DNA of 47,502 nucleotides, taken from positions 1 through 47,502 of the forward strand of contig CAYJFY010000015.1 in NCBI GenBank assembly GCA_964369755.1, read 5' to 3'. The notes under the pieces were generated by a model. That model made no database searches and was not told the origin of the DNA. It worked only from the letters and a program-made list of their open reading frames with translations. Positions 34,325 to 42,645 of this stretch are shown piece after piece. This DNA comes from CAUPWF01 sp964369755. GTDB taxonomy: Bacteria > Bacillota > Clostridia > Lachnospirales > Lachnospiraceae. Position 1 is the stretch's first letter. Every line of letters begins with the position of its first letter. Position numbers and translations under genes: made by a program.

Positions 34325-34552
34325 TTAATCTTGCATTTCCTTGATGTAGGTGATGGCATCTCCGACCGTTTTAATATTTACAACTTCTCGTTGCTCTACC
34401 TCGATATCAAATTCTTCCTCAATTTCGCCCACCATGCTCATGAAGTCATAGGAATTAAAGCCTAAATCTTCCAGAAATTTAGACTCTTCTGTAATTTGAC
34501 TCTCTTCTACATCTACATAATTTACAATGATTTTCTTTAATTTATTTAGCAT
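34325..34552 (-). CDS. Free-standing acyl carrier protein
   Basis: A 75-residue acidic protein with the carrier fold; the phosphopantetheine-accepting serine is S34 in DLGFNSYDFMSMVGEIEEEF (a DSL-like motif reading NSY). It is not the fatty-acid synthase AcpP by context: it lies between the condensation-like gene and the acyl ligase gene, so it probably shuttles an acyl chain between those two enzymes. Spacing to both neighbours is 36-52 bases. A 4'-phosphopantetheinyl transferase must come from elsewhere in the genome. Confidence 0.9.
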   Translation of the reverse strand: MLNKLKKIIVNYVDVEESQITEESKFLEDLGFNSYDFMSMVGEIEEEFDIEVEQREVVNIKTVGDAITYIKEMQD

Positions 34553-34604
34553 AATTCGTTCTCACTTTCTAAGTTTGTATGTATGGTATGATATGGTGCA
34601 ATTA

Positions 34605-36014
34605 TTATACGCTAGAGATGATGTCACCAACAGTTTTTTCGGGGTTACGGATTCCTTCAAACAAAATCTTACACATATAATAATACATATACTCTAATTT
34701 TTCGTAGGTTACAACACCCGTTTGATATTCGAATCCAAATTCCAGGCCGTTGTCGCATCCTCTGTGGGAAACGGTTAGGTACAATGCTTGTGCAGCAACG
34801 CCATTGGTGTATCGGGTGGATTTATACTGAATATCCCCCAATTTTCCAAGCCCATTTTCCTTTTGCGTCATCGGTTGATACGTTAAACTCATCGGATCAT
34901 AGGTTTGACCTGGCTCTAATTTGAAGTGTTTTGATCGGGTTCCAAAGTATTCTACAGAGCTAAAGTTGGCATGGCGGAATAATTCGTTTTGTCCATCACG
35001 AATCTTGCATAGCCCTTCCATAAAGGTATCTTCTTTCGATACGATGGTGCGAAATGGAAAACAGTGGATCCGGGTACCGCCAGAGCGTTTTTCTTGTAAG
35101 GTTGCTCTTCGCGCAATTGTGGAAACGATGGAAACATCATCGATGTCATTTTCTTTTTGCAAATAAGTACGCAATCCCATCAATAATAGACAAACCATAG
35201 AGATTTGATTGTCCTTACAAAACTGCATCAGTTCATTCGATGGCTCTTCTTCTAAGTTGAAGTTCGCAATATTTGCATTGATGTCTTGCGTCACATAAGT
35301 GGCAGCACGCAAGTTAGGATTTTTCTTTTGGATACGTTCGTTTTCTAGCAGAGTTCTGCCATCGATATGGGTGAAAATAGGCTCTCGTTCTGTAATATAC
35401 TTTTGGAAAAATTCACGGTCTCGAATACTAGCCTTGCTTCCAGCCTCATATTCTAGATCCTTCTTAAGTTGTTTGATATAAGAAGCCATTTCTTTTGGAT
35501 AGGTAAGTTCCTCATGGTCAGAATATTTTTTGAAACAGTAGATTTCTATCACATCTCTCAGGAATAAGATAAGAGATTGTGCATCCATGGTGATATGATT
35601 GGCACAGAAGTAGAGACCTTCGAATCCATCAGGAGTCTTTATGATCACGATTTTGTTCAGTGGAGAATCAAAGATTTCAAATGGGGTTTTTGTCCACTCT
35701 TCCATTTTGGACTTTGCATCTTCTTCTCTCCATCCGGTAAAATCAAAATATGGAATTTCACGATCTTCTTTTTTTACGATGTATTGATAGGCGTTTCCTT
35801 CTTTGTCTTCCACAAGGCGAATTCTCATTGCCTCTTGACGATCATAGGCTTCACCAATGGCTTCTCGTAGCAAGTCCTTATCGATGTCGATCTCGATTGT
35901 AAGACTTGTGCCAATATTTAATAGTTCTTTTCTCGGACAGTATTTTAATGAAAAAAAGTGTAACATCTGCGCTGCGGTAAGTGGAAATACTTTGTTTCCG
36001 TATCTAGTCTTCAT
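34605..36014 (-). CDS. Condensation-domain-like acyltransferase
   Basis: A 469-residue single-domain protein similar to NRPS condensation domains and PapA-type acyltransferases (FPLTAAQMLHFFSLKY at the start, then FDFTGW, EGLYFCANHITMDAQSLILFLRD, ending VTYEKLEYMYYYMCKIL). The usual HHxxxDG is NHITMDA: the catalytic second histidine and the aspartate remain, the first histidine is Asn and the glycine is Ala. It would join an acyl group held on the neighbouring carrier protein to an amine or alcohol. It overlaps the hydrolase gene by four bases (ATGA), indicating coupling. Product unknown. Confidence 0.82.
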   Translation of the reverse strand: MKTRYGNKVFPLTAAQMLHFFSLKYCPRKELLNIGTSLTIEIDIDKDLLREAIGEAYDRQEAMRIRLVEDKEGNAYQYIVKKEDREIPYFDFTGWREEDAKSKMEEWTKTPFEIFDSPLNKIVIIKTPDGFEGLYFCANHITMDAQSLILFLRDVIEIYCFKKYSDHEELTYPKEMASYIKQLKKDLEYEAGSKASIRDREFFQKYITEREPIFTHIDGRTLLENERIQKKNPNLRAATYVTQDINANIANFNLEEEPSNELMQFCKDNQISMVCLLLMGLRTYLQKENDIDDVSIVSTIARRATLQEKRSGGTRIHCFPFRTIVSKEDTFMEGLCKIRDGQNELFRHANFSSVEYFGTRSKHFKLEPGQTYDPMSLTYQPMTQKENGLGKLGDIQYKSTRYTNGVAAQALYLTVSHRGCDNGLEFGFEYQTGVVTYEKLEYMYYYMCKILFEGIRNPEKTVGDIISSV

Positions 36015-36925
36015 GATTTGTTATCTCCTTTCGTCTTTAAAAAATCTTTGATTGTATTGCCATATAATTCAGGTGCATGATAGATGCTATTGGCATGCCC
36101 CGCTCCTTCTACAACAAGTAACTCTTTTTGGGAGGCACAATTTTTATATAGTTGATATACCATTTTGCATGGAACGAAGGAGTCTTGGTCTCCGTGGATA
36201 AATAAAATAGGAATGGTCGACTTCTTCACTTCTTCGGCTGCATTGCATTCGCGTATGCTATAACCTGCTTTTTTTTGAACCATCTTATCCGCTAGGGAAA
36301 GAATTGGTTTTGATGGAATGTGATACATAGAGGTTAACACATAATCGAACACGTCCCATCCACAAGTAAATGAGCAGTCAGAGATGATTGCAGTTACATT
36401 TTCTGGAAGATAAAGTCCACTCATCATAGTCACCGTGGCACCTCCCATGGATCCGCCATGTAGGATAATTTCGTGTGGGTGATCTTCGAATTTTTGATTC
36501 AGGTAGTTGATCCATGCCAGTCCATCGTAGCGGTCCAAGGCTCCAAAACCAATGTAATCTCCTTCACTATCACCGTGAGCTCGGTGGTCCATCATAAAGA
36601 TATTGTATCCTAGGTTATAGTAAAATCGCGCAATCGTTGGATGCTCCATCAGGCTTTGACTGGTATATCCATGAAATAGCATAACAGTTTTTTGGTTGTA
36701 CTCTCCACATGTGTTTTTATTTGGAAAGTAGTATCCTCTCAGTGCTAGCTGATCTCTTGATTTGATTGTCAGAGTTTCTTTTTCTAGAGAATCGAGCCAA
36801 TCTCGATTTTCATGTATGAGGGGGTAATACTGAGTCCAGTCGACTCCAGACATCTTTGCAGTTTTATCTGTACGTGCATTTTGCCGAATCATCGTGCGGT
36901 CAAAGAAATATTTTACAGTCATCAC
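36011..36925 (-). CDS. Membrane-anchored alpha/beta hydrolase
   Basis: Serine hydrolase with nucleophile motif GGSMGG, oxyanion region MLFHGYTSQSLME, catalytic acid in HGDQDSFVP and histidine in EGAGHANS. With the GTG at 36925 it is 304 residues. The reading frame stays open upstream to the TAG at 36995-36997, and these 23 codons encode a clear membrane segment (YWIFGLTGLGLIAYVM) typical of the family. They contain no ATG, GTG or TTG. An AAAGGA site sits just before ATT codons (36979-36985), so an unusual AUU start is likely, giving about 322-324 residues. Substrate unknown; possibly a thioesterase or lipase for the acyl product. Confidence 0.85.
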   Translation of the reverse strand: MMTVKYFFDRTMIRQNARTDKTAKMSGVDWTQYYPLIHENRDWLDSLEKETLTIKSRDQLALRGYYFPNKNTCGEYNQKTVMLFHGYTSQSLMEHPTIARFYYNLGYNIFMMDHRAHGDSEGDYIGFGALDRYDGLAWINYLNQKFEDHPHEIILHGGSMGGATVTMMSGLYLPENVTAIISDCSFTCGWDVFDYVLTSMYHIPSKPILSLADKMVQKKAGYSIRECNAAEEVKKSTIPILFIHGDQDSFVPCKMVYQLYKNCASQKELLVVEGAGHANSIYHAPELYGNTIKDFLKTKGDNKS

Positions 36926-36975
36926 ATAGGCAATAAGGCCAAGTCCAGTTAGTCCAAATATCCAGTAAATTCTAG

Positions 36976-36997
36976 AAATAATAATCAGTCCTTTCTA
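36976..36997 (-). promoter_or_regulatory. Ribosome binding site and probable AUU start of the hydrolase
   Basis: On the minus strand the SCP2 stop codon TAG is followed by AAAGGA, CTG and three ATT codons, all in the hydrolase frame. The second ATT (36982) is six bases from GGA, a normal spacing. No standard start codon is available before the membrane segment ends. Confidence 0.5.
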
Positions 36998-37324
36998 TAG
37001 ATTTTTACTTACAAAATCTTTTAATAAAAGAGCTTTTTCAAGGCTTCCATGTACCTTTAATTTTCCGGTTGAAAAAGCGACAACAGGGTCTTTTTTTCCA
37101 GATAAAATCTTGGTTAAAGTCTTTGCATCTGCTACGAATTCAGCATCGCAGTCCTTATAGTCATAGGGTTCAACATTTAAAACTCCATGATCGACCTCCA
37201 CATAAAATTTCCCTTCTCCTTCGCCCGTGATGGTAAATTGAAATGCTAGATGCTCTTGTATTCCACTTACATCTAGCCCTACGGTTGAGCTCTTTACTTC
37301 CTCAAAGATTGTTTCATACGTCAT
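36995..37324 (-). CDS. SCP2 sterol-binding-domain protein
   Basis: A 109-residue single SCP2-like domain (GLDVSGIQEHLAFQFTITG, GKFYVEVDHGVLNVEPYD, DAEFVADAKTLTKILSGKKDPVVAFSTGKLKVHGSL). Such domains bind hydrophobic ligands; in anaerobic bacteria the ligand is unlikely to be a sterol and may be a lipid or acyl chain. It is the first gene of the minus-strand acyl-transfer cluster and its TAG stop is in the same frame as the following hydrolase. The ribosome binding site is CGGGAGGA. Confidence 0.85.
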   Translation of the reverse strand: MTYETIFEEVKSSTVGLDVSGIQEHLAFQFTITGEGEGKFYVEVDHGVLNVEPYDYKDCDAEFVADAKTLTKILSGKKDPVVAFSTGKLKVHGSLEKALLLKDFVSKNL

Positions 37325-37670
37325 AATACAAATCCTCCCGTTTCTTCATATTTTTCATGTACTAAAGTTAAGCAAATTTTCTGATAAAATAGAGTGCTTA
37401 TGCGTAAAACATTAGCATATAAAAGATATGAAATCAATAATTTTCCGACTTTTCGGAAGTTTTAACATAATATTAATGTGTATTTAACTTTAGATATAAA
37501 ATACGCACACAAAAACACCTGATTAAGTAGAGTTTGATATTGACTTTTACTACCTATTAACTTATTGTATAATTACTAATTAAACGATTAGCAAACGTGA
37601 AATATTGAGATTTCCATCACTAATCAGCGGAGTAATTAGCGTGGGACTGGAATGTAACGGGAGGTGTGCT
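37325..37670. other. Divergent intergenic region
   Basis: This gap separates the SCP2 gene (minus) from the AAA-ATPase gene (plus). It holds a weak minus-strand promoter (TTGATT at 37432-37437, 17 bases, TAATGT at 37409-37414), a hairpin TTCCGA-CTTT-TCGGAA (37443-37458) that might be an operator, and a plus-strand promoter candidate (37546-37573). I see no gene in it. Confidence 0.5.
37546..37573 (+). promoter_or_regulatory. Promoter candidate of the AAA-ATPase gene
   Basis: TTTACT (37546-37551), a 16-base spacer and TATAAT (37568-37573) lie about 95 bases before the start. The -35 is weak; a TTGACT at 37540-37545 is too far at 22 bases. Confidence 0.45.
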
Positions 37671-39065
37671 ATGTTTTTTGGAAGAAGCAAGGAACTAAAA
37701 CAATTGAATCATTTATATGACTCTGATCAATTCGAGTTTGCAGTTTTTTATGGACGAAGAAGGGTTGGAAAAACGACATTAATAAAGGAATTTATGCAGG
37801 AAAAATCAGCCATATATCATATGGCGATTGAGGGTACGAAGAAGGAGAATCTAAGGGGATTATCTAGAGCAGTATTATCTTATACAGTAAGCATAGATGC
37901 AAAGAGTCATCCAAGTTTTGAAACTTATGAGTTGTTATTGGAACATGTGGACGAGTTGGCAAGGAGTGGTGAACGTGTGATTTTTGCAATTGATGAATAT
38001 CCTTATTTGGCTGAGTCATATCCACAGATATCATCGATGCTTCAAAAACATATTGACGAATGTTGGAAGGACAGCAAACTATTCTTAATCTTATGTGGAT
38101 CCTCCATGAGTTTTATGGAAGAGCAGGTGCTAGGATATAAGAGTCCGTTATACGGAAGAAGAACAAGACAATTTAAGATTCGACCATTTACATTTTACGA
38201 ATCATTGGACATGCTACAGCAATTTGACTTGGAAGAAAAAGGGATACTATATGGAATTACAGGTGGAATACCAGAGTATTTATCACGATTAAATATGAAT
38301 TTATCTTTGGACGAGAATGTGATATCGCTGTTTTTTGATGATAGCGGTCGATTGTTCGATGAACCTACAAATCTGTTAAAACAGGAGATGAAAGAACCTG
38401 CTTCCTATCACTCTATTATTTCAGCTATTGCAGGGGGAGTATCAAGAATGAATGAGATTGCTATGAACACAGGATTAGAAAGTAGTGGATGTAGCAATCA
38501 GATTTCATCATTGATAAAGCTTGGGATAGTGAAAAAGGAGTGTCCATTGACAGAACCAAATAGCAGAAAGACAATCTATCGATTAGAAGATAGTATGTTT
38601 TTGTTCTGGTACCGATTCGTAAGACCTAATGTAGATGGAATTGTTCGTGGTGTGGGGGAGAGCATTTATTACACAAGTGTGAAGCCACAACTGAGTGACT
38701 ATATGGGAATTGTCTTTGAAGAGATGGCAAAACAGTATCTCTACCGTAGTGATATTTATCCGAAACTACCATTTCCGATAGAAAATCTGGGAAGATGGTG
38801 GGGAAATAATAAAGTATTAAAGAGGCAAGAAGAAATTGATTTGATGTCAGTATCAGGCAAGTCTGCCCTGTTTGCGGCGTGTAAATGGAGAAATGCATTG
38901 CAGGGGAGGGATGTTTTAGATAAGTTGATTCAGAGGGGTGAAATATTTTTCTATGAGGATAAATATTATTATTTATTTTCAAAATCTGGATTTGAAGATG
39001 GACTAAAGAAGTACGTTGCTGATAAAGAGAATATAAAACTCATATCATTAAAGGATATGGGGTAG
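37671..39065 (+). CDS. AAA-ATPase with C-terminal DUF234 nuclease-like domain
   Basis: A 464-residue protein of the archaeal-type ATPase/DUF234 family. The start is set at 37671 because GGGAGGTG lies just before this ATG; an upstream ATG would add 22 residues without a ribosome binding site. Walker A is GRRRVGKTTLI (about 30-40), Walker B FAIDEYPYL; a winged helix occupies about 255-330. The C-terminal part (about 340-464) has EEIDLMSVSGKSALFAACKW, resembling a PD-(D/E)xK nuclease core. The family is widespread in archaea and anaerobic bacteria with no settled function. It is a lone gene. Confidence 0.85.
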   Translation: MFFGRSKELKQLNHLYDSDQFEFAVFYGRRRVGKTTLIKEFMQEKSAIYHMAIEGTKKENLRGLSRAVLSYTVSIDAKSHPSFETYELLLEHVDELARSGERVIFAIDEYPYLAESYPQISSMLQKHIDECWKDSKLFLILCGSSMSFMEEQVLGYKSPLYGRRTRQFKIRPFTFYESLDMLQQFDLEEKGILYGITGGIPEYLSRLNMNLSLDENVISLFFDDSGRLFDEPTNLLKQEMKEPASYHSIISAIAGGVSRMNEIAMNTGLESSGCSNQISSLIKLGIVKKECPLTEPNSRKTIYRLEDSMFLFWYRFVRPNVDGIVRGVGESIYYTSVKPQLSDYMGIVFEEMAKQYLYRSDIYPKLPFPIENLGRWWGNNKVLKRQEEIDLMSVSGKSALFAACKWRNALQGRDVLDKLIQRGEIFFYEDKYYYLFSKSGFEDGLKKYVADKENIKLISLKDMG

Positions 39066-39158
39066 CCATTGTGCAAACAATTTGATACAATAAAATTTAT
39101 AGAGAAGCAATAGAGGTAAGAGTGAGGGTATTCGAGTAAAGGAGGAATTTCAAATAAG

Positions 39159-40736
39159 ATGGAAAATCAAGATTATGGAAAGATGGAACAAACAGAACAA
39201 ATAGATCCACGTAAGTTGTTAGCAAATTCAGCCCATTGGGTGAAGGCAGTGTGTAACGTGGCGGGAATTCCTACGACACCGATCCCGGAGAAAACTCAGA
39301 TGTGGAAGAGAGCTGATGCCACATTGTCCACGATTGCGAGATCCTTTGTCATAGATAAATTTCCAAGTGGAGAGAGCATGGATGCGAGGGCGCACTTATA
39401 TATGTCGGATGACAACAAGGAGGCATTTTTCTTTATTTTTCCTCCACTCTATGGGGGAAGAGATATTCAGATGGTTACGCTTCTAACCATGTTGCGCGAA
39501 AAAGGAATTACCTTTGGAGTATTGAGAACTGTCATTGCAGATATGATTAGCAACAAAAAGTATTGTTTATTTATCAAGGTCGCAGAGGCACAGGCTCCAG
39601 TAAAGGGAGAAGATGGACGAATCGTGGAATTAGAGGATCCAGAATCGACCGTAAAGTATGTGGAAGATGAAAGAGGGAATATCGATTTTAAGAATCTAAA
39701 TTCGATCAACAATATTATAGAAGGAACAAGAATTGCAGAAATCATTCACCCAACCCAAGGAACGGATGGAATGGATATCAAGCAAAATGTTATCCCGGCA
39801 CTTCCAGGCAAAGCTGCAAGACCACCTATTGGAAGGAATGTGGGAATATCGGAAGATGAAAATTTCATAGTAGCTCAAATTGATGGTCTACTCTCATTTA
39901 GCAGCAGCAACTATCACGTGGATGATATCCTAGAGATTTCAGGAAATATCGATGCCTCTACAGGAAATATCGAATTTTTGGGAGATGTTTACATCAGCGG
40001 AGATGTAAAAAGTGGATTTTCGGTGAAGGCGGGTGGTTCTATCTTTATCAAAGGTGTTGTGGAAGACTGTGTACTGACTGCAGGTCAAGACATAATCTTA
40101 GCACAAGGAGCCAATGGGACATCATCCACAATATTTACGGCAGGAGGAGAACTCAAAGCCAAATATCTAGAGCATTGTACACTGGTTATTGGAGATGATG
40201 TAACCTCCGATGTTATCATCAACTGCGATGTGTCCTCCAACGGAGCAATCATCGCAACATCGGGAGTGGGAGCAATTATAGGTGGGACAATCCATGCCCA
40301 TAATGCAATCGAAGCAAATGCAATCGGAAATAAGACAGGAACAATGACAACCTTGTATTTAGGTGCATCAAGGGAGACGAAAGAAAAGAGAGAAAATCTC
40401 AAGGTGGAAGTAAAAACATCAAAAGAAACCTTAAAAACCTTGGCACAGAATCTACGATATCTCGACTCACTTGAGGAAAAAACAGAGAAGCAGAAAGATC
40501 TGGAAAAGGTGTTTAGAACACAGATACCGTTGTATGAGGCACAGCTGGCAGAACAGGAAGAAGAGCTGGACGCATTTACAAGAGCCATTCGAGATTATAG
40601 CCAGTACCACATTACAGCAAAAGTATTGCATCCAACGGTAAGTGTGTCCATAGGTTCAATGAAGAGAATCATTCATGAATTCCAGAAAAATGTGAGGATT
40701 CGAAGATCCGAAGAAGGAGAAATATTGCTATTTTAG
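39159..40736 (+). CDS. FapA/DUF342 family protein
   Basis: A 525-residue protein with the FapA (DUF342) architecture: an N-terminal domain (about 1-210), a repetitive beta-helix-like core (about 215-390, with ISGNIDASTGNIEFLGDVYISGDV and repeated VKAGGSIFIKGVV-type turns), and a C-terminal coiled coil (about 405-475, rich in K/E/L). Firmicutes carry many DUF342 proteins; Vibrio FapA affects polar flagellar placement, but no flagellar gene is nearby. The ribosome binding site AAAGGAGG is 13 bases upstream, a rather long spacing. Function here is unknown. Confidence 0.85.
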   Translation: MENQDYGKMEQTEQIDPRKLLANSAHWVKAVCNVAGIPTTPIPEKTQMWKRADATLSTIARSFVIDKFPSGESMDARAHLYMSDDNKEAFFFIFPPLYGGRDIQMVTLLTMLREKGITFGVLRTVIADMISNKKYCLFIKVAEAQAPVKGEDGRIVELEDPESTVKYVEDERGNIDFKNLNSINNIIEGTRIAEIIHPTQGTDGMDIKQNVIPALPGKAARPPIGRNVGISEDENFIVAQIDGLLSFSSSNYHVDDILEISGNIDASTGNIEFLGDVYISGDVKSGFSVKAGGSIFIKGVVEDCVLTAGQDIILAQGANGTSSTIFTAGGELKAKYLEHCTLVIGDDVTSDVIINCDVSSNGAIIATSGVGAIIGGTIHAHNAIEANAIGNKTGTMTTLYLGASRETKEKRENLKVEVKTSKETLKTLAQNLRYLDSLEEKTEKQKDLEKVFRTQIPLYEAQLAEQEEELDAFTRAIRDYSQYHITAKVLHPTVSVSIGSMKRIIHEFQKNVRIRRSEEGEILLF

Positions 40737-40740
40737 CTTG

Positions 40741-40794
40741 TTGGGGACGTCATTGGGGACGGGGGTTTTTGTCAAAAACCCCCGTCCCCAATGA
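40741..40794. terminator. GGGGAC-family hairpin with a partial extra copy
   Basis: Perfect arms (40751-40770 and 40774-40793, extended by one pair) surround a GTC loop, nearly the same sequence as the hairpin at 32737-32777. A further half copy, TTGGGGACGT at 40741-40750, stands directly before it. It separates the convergent DUF342 and exporter genes and carries T-runs in both directions. Confidence 0.88.
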
Positions 40795-42645
40795 TCACTC
40801 TTCAAATTGTGAATTGTATAAATCGGCGTAAAACCCCTTTTGTTGCAGCAAGTCTCTATGTGTTCCTGTTTCTAAGATATCTCCATCTTTCATCACTAAG
40901 ATAAGGTCTGCATTTTTAATGGTAGATAAACGATGTGCAATGACAAATGAGGTACGATTCTTCATCAGGGTATCCATAGCAGATTGAATCTGAACCTCGG
41001 TGCGTGTATCGATGGATGAAGTTGCTTCGTCTAAGATTAACATTGGTTTATCTGCAATCATTGCACGTGCAATGGTAATCTGTTGTCTTTGTCCTTGTGA
41101 TAGGTTCAGGGCATCGCTTAGAATGGTGTCATAACCTTTTGGTAATGTTTTAATAAAGTGATGCAATCCTACTGCCTTGCATGCGGCTGTTAACTGCTCT
41201 TCGCTCACATCTGGTGTGGAATAAACAAGGTTTTCTCGAAGTGTTCCTTCGAAGAGCCAAGTGTCTTGTAACACCATACAGAATTTGGAATGGACGTCTT
41301 CGCGGCACACATCATTTACTGAAATACCGTCGATTAAAATATCTCCGCCTTGGATGTCGTAGAAACGCATCAAGAGGTTTACCATGGTGGTTTTACCTGC
41401 GCCAGTTGGTCCTACGATTGCTATTTTTTGACCTGCTTTTACTTTTGCACTGAAGTTGTGGATGATGACTTTGTCTTCATCGTATCCAAAACGCACGTTT
41501 TTGAATTCTACATCACCCTTTACATCACCTAGTGTTTGCTGCTTGTGTGATTCATCCGCCATCTCTTCTTGGTCTAAGAATTCGAAGACTCTCTCCGCAG
41601 CTGCAGCTCCTGATTGGAGGTTTTGCATTGCTTGCGCGATTTGACCGAGTGGTTGTGTAAAGAGGCGAATATATATCATAAATGCTACGATGACTCCGAA
41701 GCTAATGCTTCCGTTTAGAGCTAGTAGAGCACCAACGATACATACTGCCACATAACCTAGGTTCCCGATGAATGTCATCATTGGCATCATAAGACCGGAT
41801 AAGGCTTGTGCTTTAAATGCACTCTCGCGTAAGTTGGCATTGATTGAGTTGAAAATTGCTAGAGCTTGGTTTTCTCCATTGTAGGCACGTAGTACCGTGT
41901 GTCCGGCATACATCTCTTCGATGTGTCCGTTGATTTCTCCCAAGTGTTTTTGTTGATTTTTAAACTGTGCTTGAGAGACTCTCATTACAATCATCATGAA
42001 TACAAAACCAACCACTGTTGAAAGGATAGCAGTAATGGTGAGTGTAATATTCGTGATGGTCATCATGAAAACGGATCCAACTAGTAAGGTAACCGAGGAG
42101 ATGAAGTTTCCAACCGATTGCGTCAGAGTTTGACCGATGGTATCGACATCATTGGTAACTCTTGAGAGTACATCACCCTTTGAAGTCTTGGAGAAGAATC
42201 CCATAGGAAGACGGTTGATTTTATTGGAAATATCAGTACGCAGTCTCTTCGCCGTATTTTGCATGATAGTAGAGATAATCAGTCCCTGACTGATGGATAG
42301 CAAATAACTCAGTCCGTATAGTATAATGAGAAGGACTCCGACTGACCAGATTGCATTCATATCAATCCCGTCGGCTTGCCCCGTCATACTAGCTTGAATC
42401 CCTTTCATTATCTCGTCGGTTAACCTAGTTAATTGGTCTGGTCCTGCTAGAGTTAAGATAGAGCCTATCATCGCAAAGCCAATGGCAATGAAAATAAATA
42501 TCTTTTGTTTGTTACAATAAGCGATGAGTTTCTTCATGATGTTACCGAAATCTTTGGCTTTTTCGCCACCACCCATTCCAGCTCCAGGACCACGCATCTG
42601 ACGACCTGGCTTTGTTGAACCTAATTCGTATTCTTTTTTTGCCAT
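40795..42645 (-). CDS. Heterodimeric ABC exporter, catalytic subunit
   Basis: A 616-residue fused membrane/ATPase half-transporter. It has a Gly-rich N-terminal tail (about 1-30), six transmembrane helices (about 50-340), Walker A GPTGAGKTT (412-420), signature LSQGQRQQITIARAM, Walker B MLILDEATSS with an intact catalytic glutamate, and H-loop IAHRLSTI. Its start codon overlaps the stop of the upstream partner by one base. Such pairs (YheI/YheH, LmrCD type) export drugs or lipids. The MarR regulator in the same operon favours a multidrug role, but the substrate is inferred. Confidence 0.92.
   Translation of the reverse strand: MAKKEYELGSTKPGRQMRGPGAGMGGGEKAKDFGNIMKKLIAYCNKQKIFIFIAIGFAMIGSILTLAGPDQLTRLTDEIMKGIQASMTGQADGIDMNAIWSVGVLLIILYGLSYLLSISQGLIISTIMQNTAKRLRTDISNKINRLPMGFFSKTSKGDVLSRVTNDVDTIGQTLTQSVGNFISSVTLLVGSVFMMTITNITLTITAILSTVVGFVFMMIVMRVSQAQFKNQQKHLGEINGHIEEMYAGHTVLRAYNGENQALAIFNSINANLRESAFKAQALSGLMMPMMTFIGNLGYVAVCIVGALLALNGSISFGVIVAFMIYIRLFTQPLGQIAQAMQNLQSGAAAAERVFEFLDQEEMADESHKQQTLGDVKGDVEFKNVRFGYDEDKVIIHNFSAKVKAGQKIAIVGPTGAGKTTMVNLLMRFYDIQGGDILIDGISVNDVCREDVHSKFCMVLQDTWLFEGTLRENLVYSTPDVSEEQLTAACKAVGLHHFIKTLPKGYDTILSDALNLSQGQRQQITIARAMIADKPMLILDEATSSIDTRTEVQIQSAMDTLMKNRTSFVIAHRLSTIKNADLILVMKDGDILETGTHRDLLQQKGFYADLYNSQFEE

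Noticed and set aside
36995..36997. TAG as a selenocysteine-like or pyrrolysine codon fusing SCP2 and hydrolase
   Set aside because: TAG is not a selenocysteine codon, no pyl genes are in the window, and a ribosome binding site follows the stop; a separate start is simpler.
32780..37324. A dlt (D-alanylation of teichoic acid) operon
   Set aside because: There is an adenylation enzyme and a carrier protein but no DltB-type MBOAT or DltD, and the condensation-like and SCP2 genes do not belong to dlt.
40085..40588. 167-codon open frame on the minus strand
   Set aside because: It lies fully antisense to the DUF342 gene, has serine/alanine-rich low-complexity sequence, and has no ribosome binding site or family likeness.
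22306..40794. Repeated GGGGAC hairpins as a CRISPR array or insertion-sequence ends
   Set aside because: Copies are kilobases apart with no regular spacers, no cas genes and no transposase between them.
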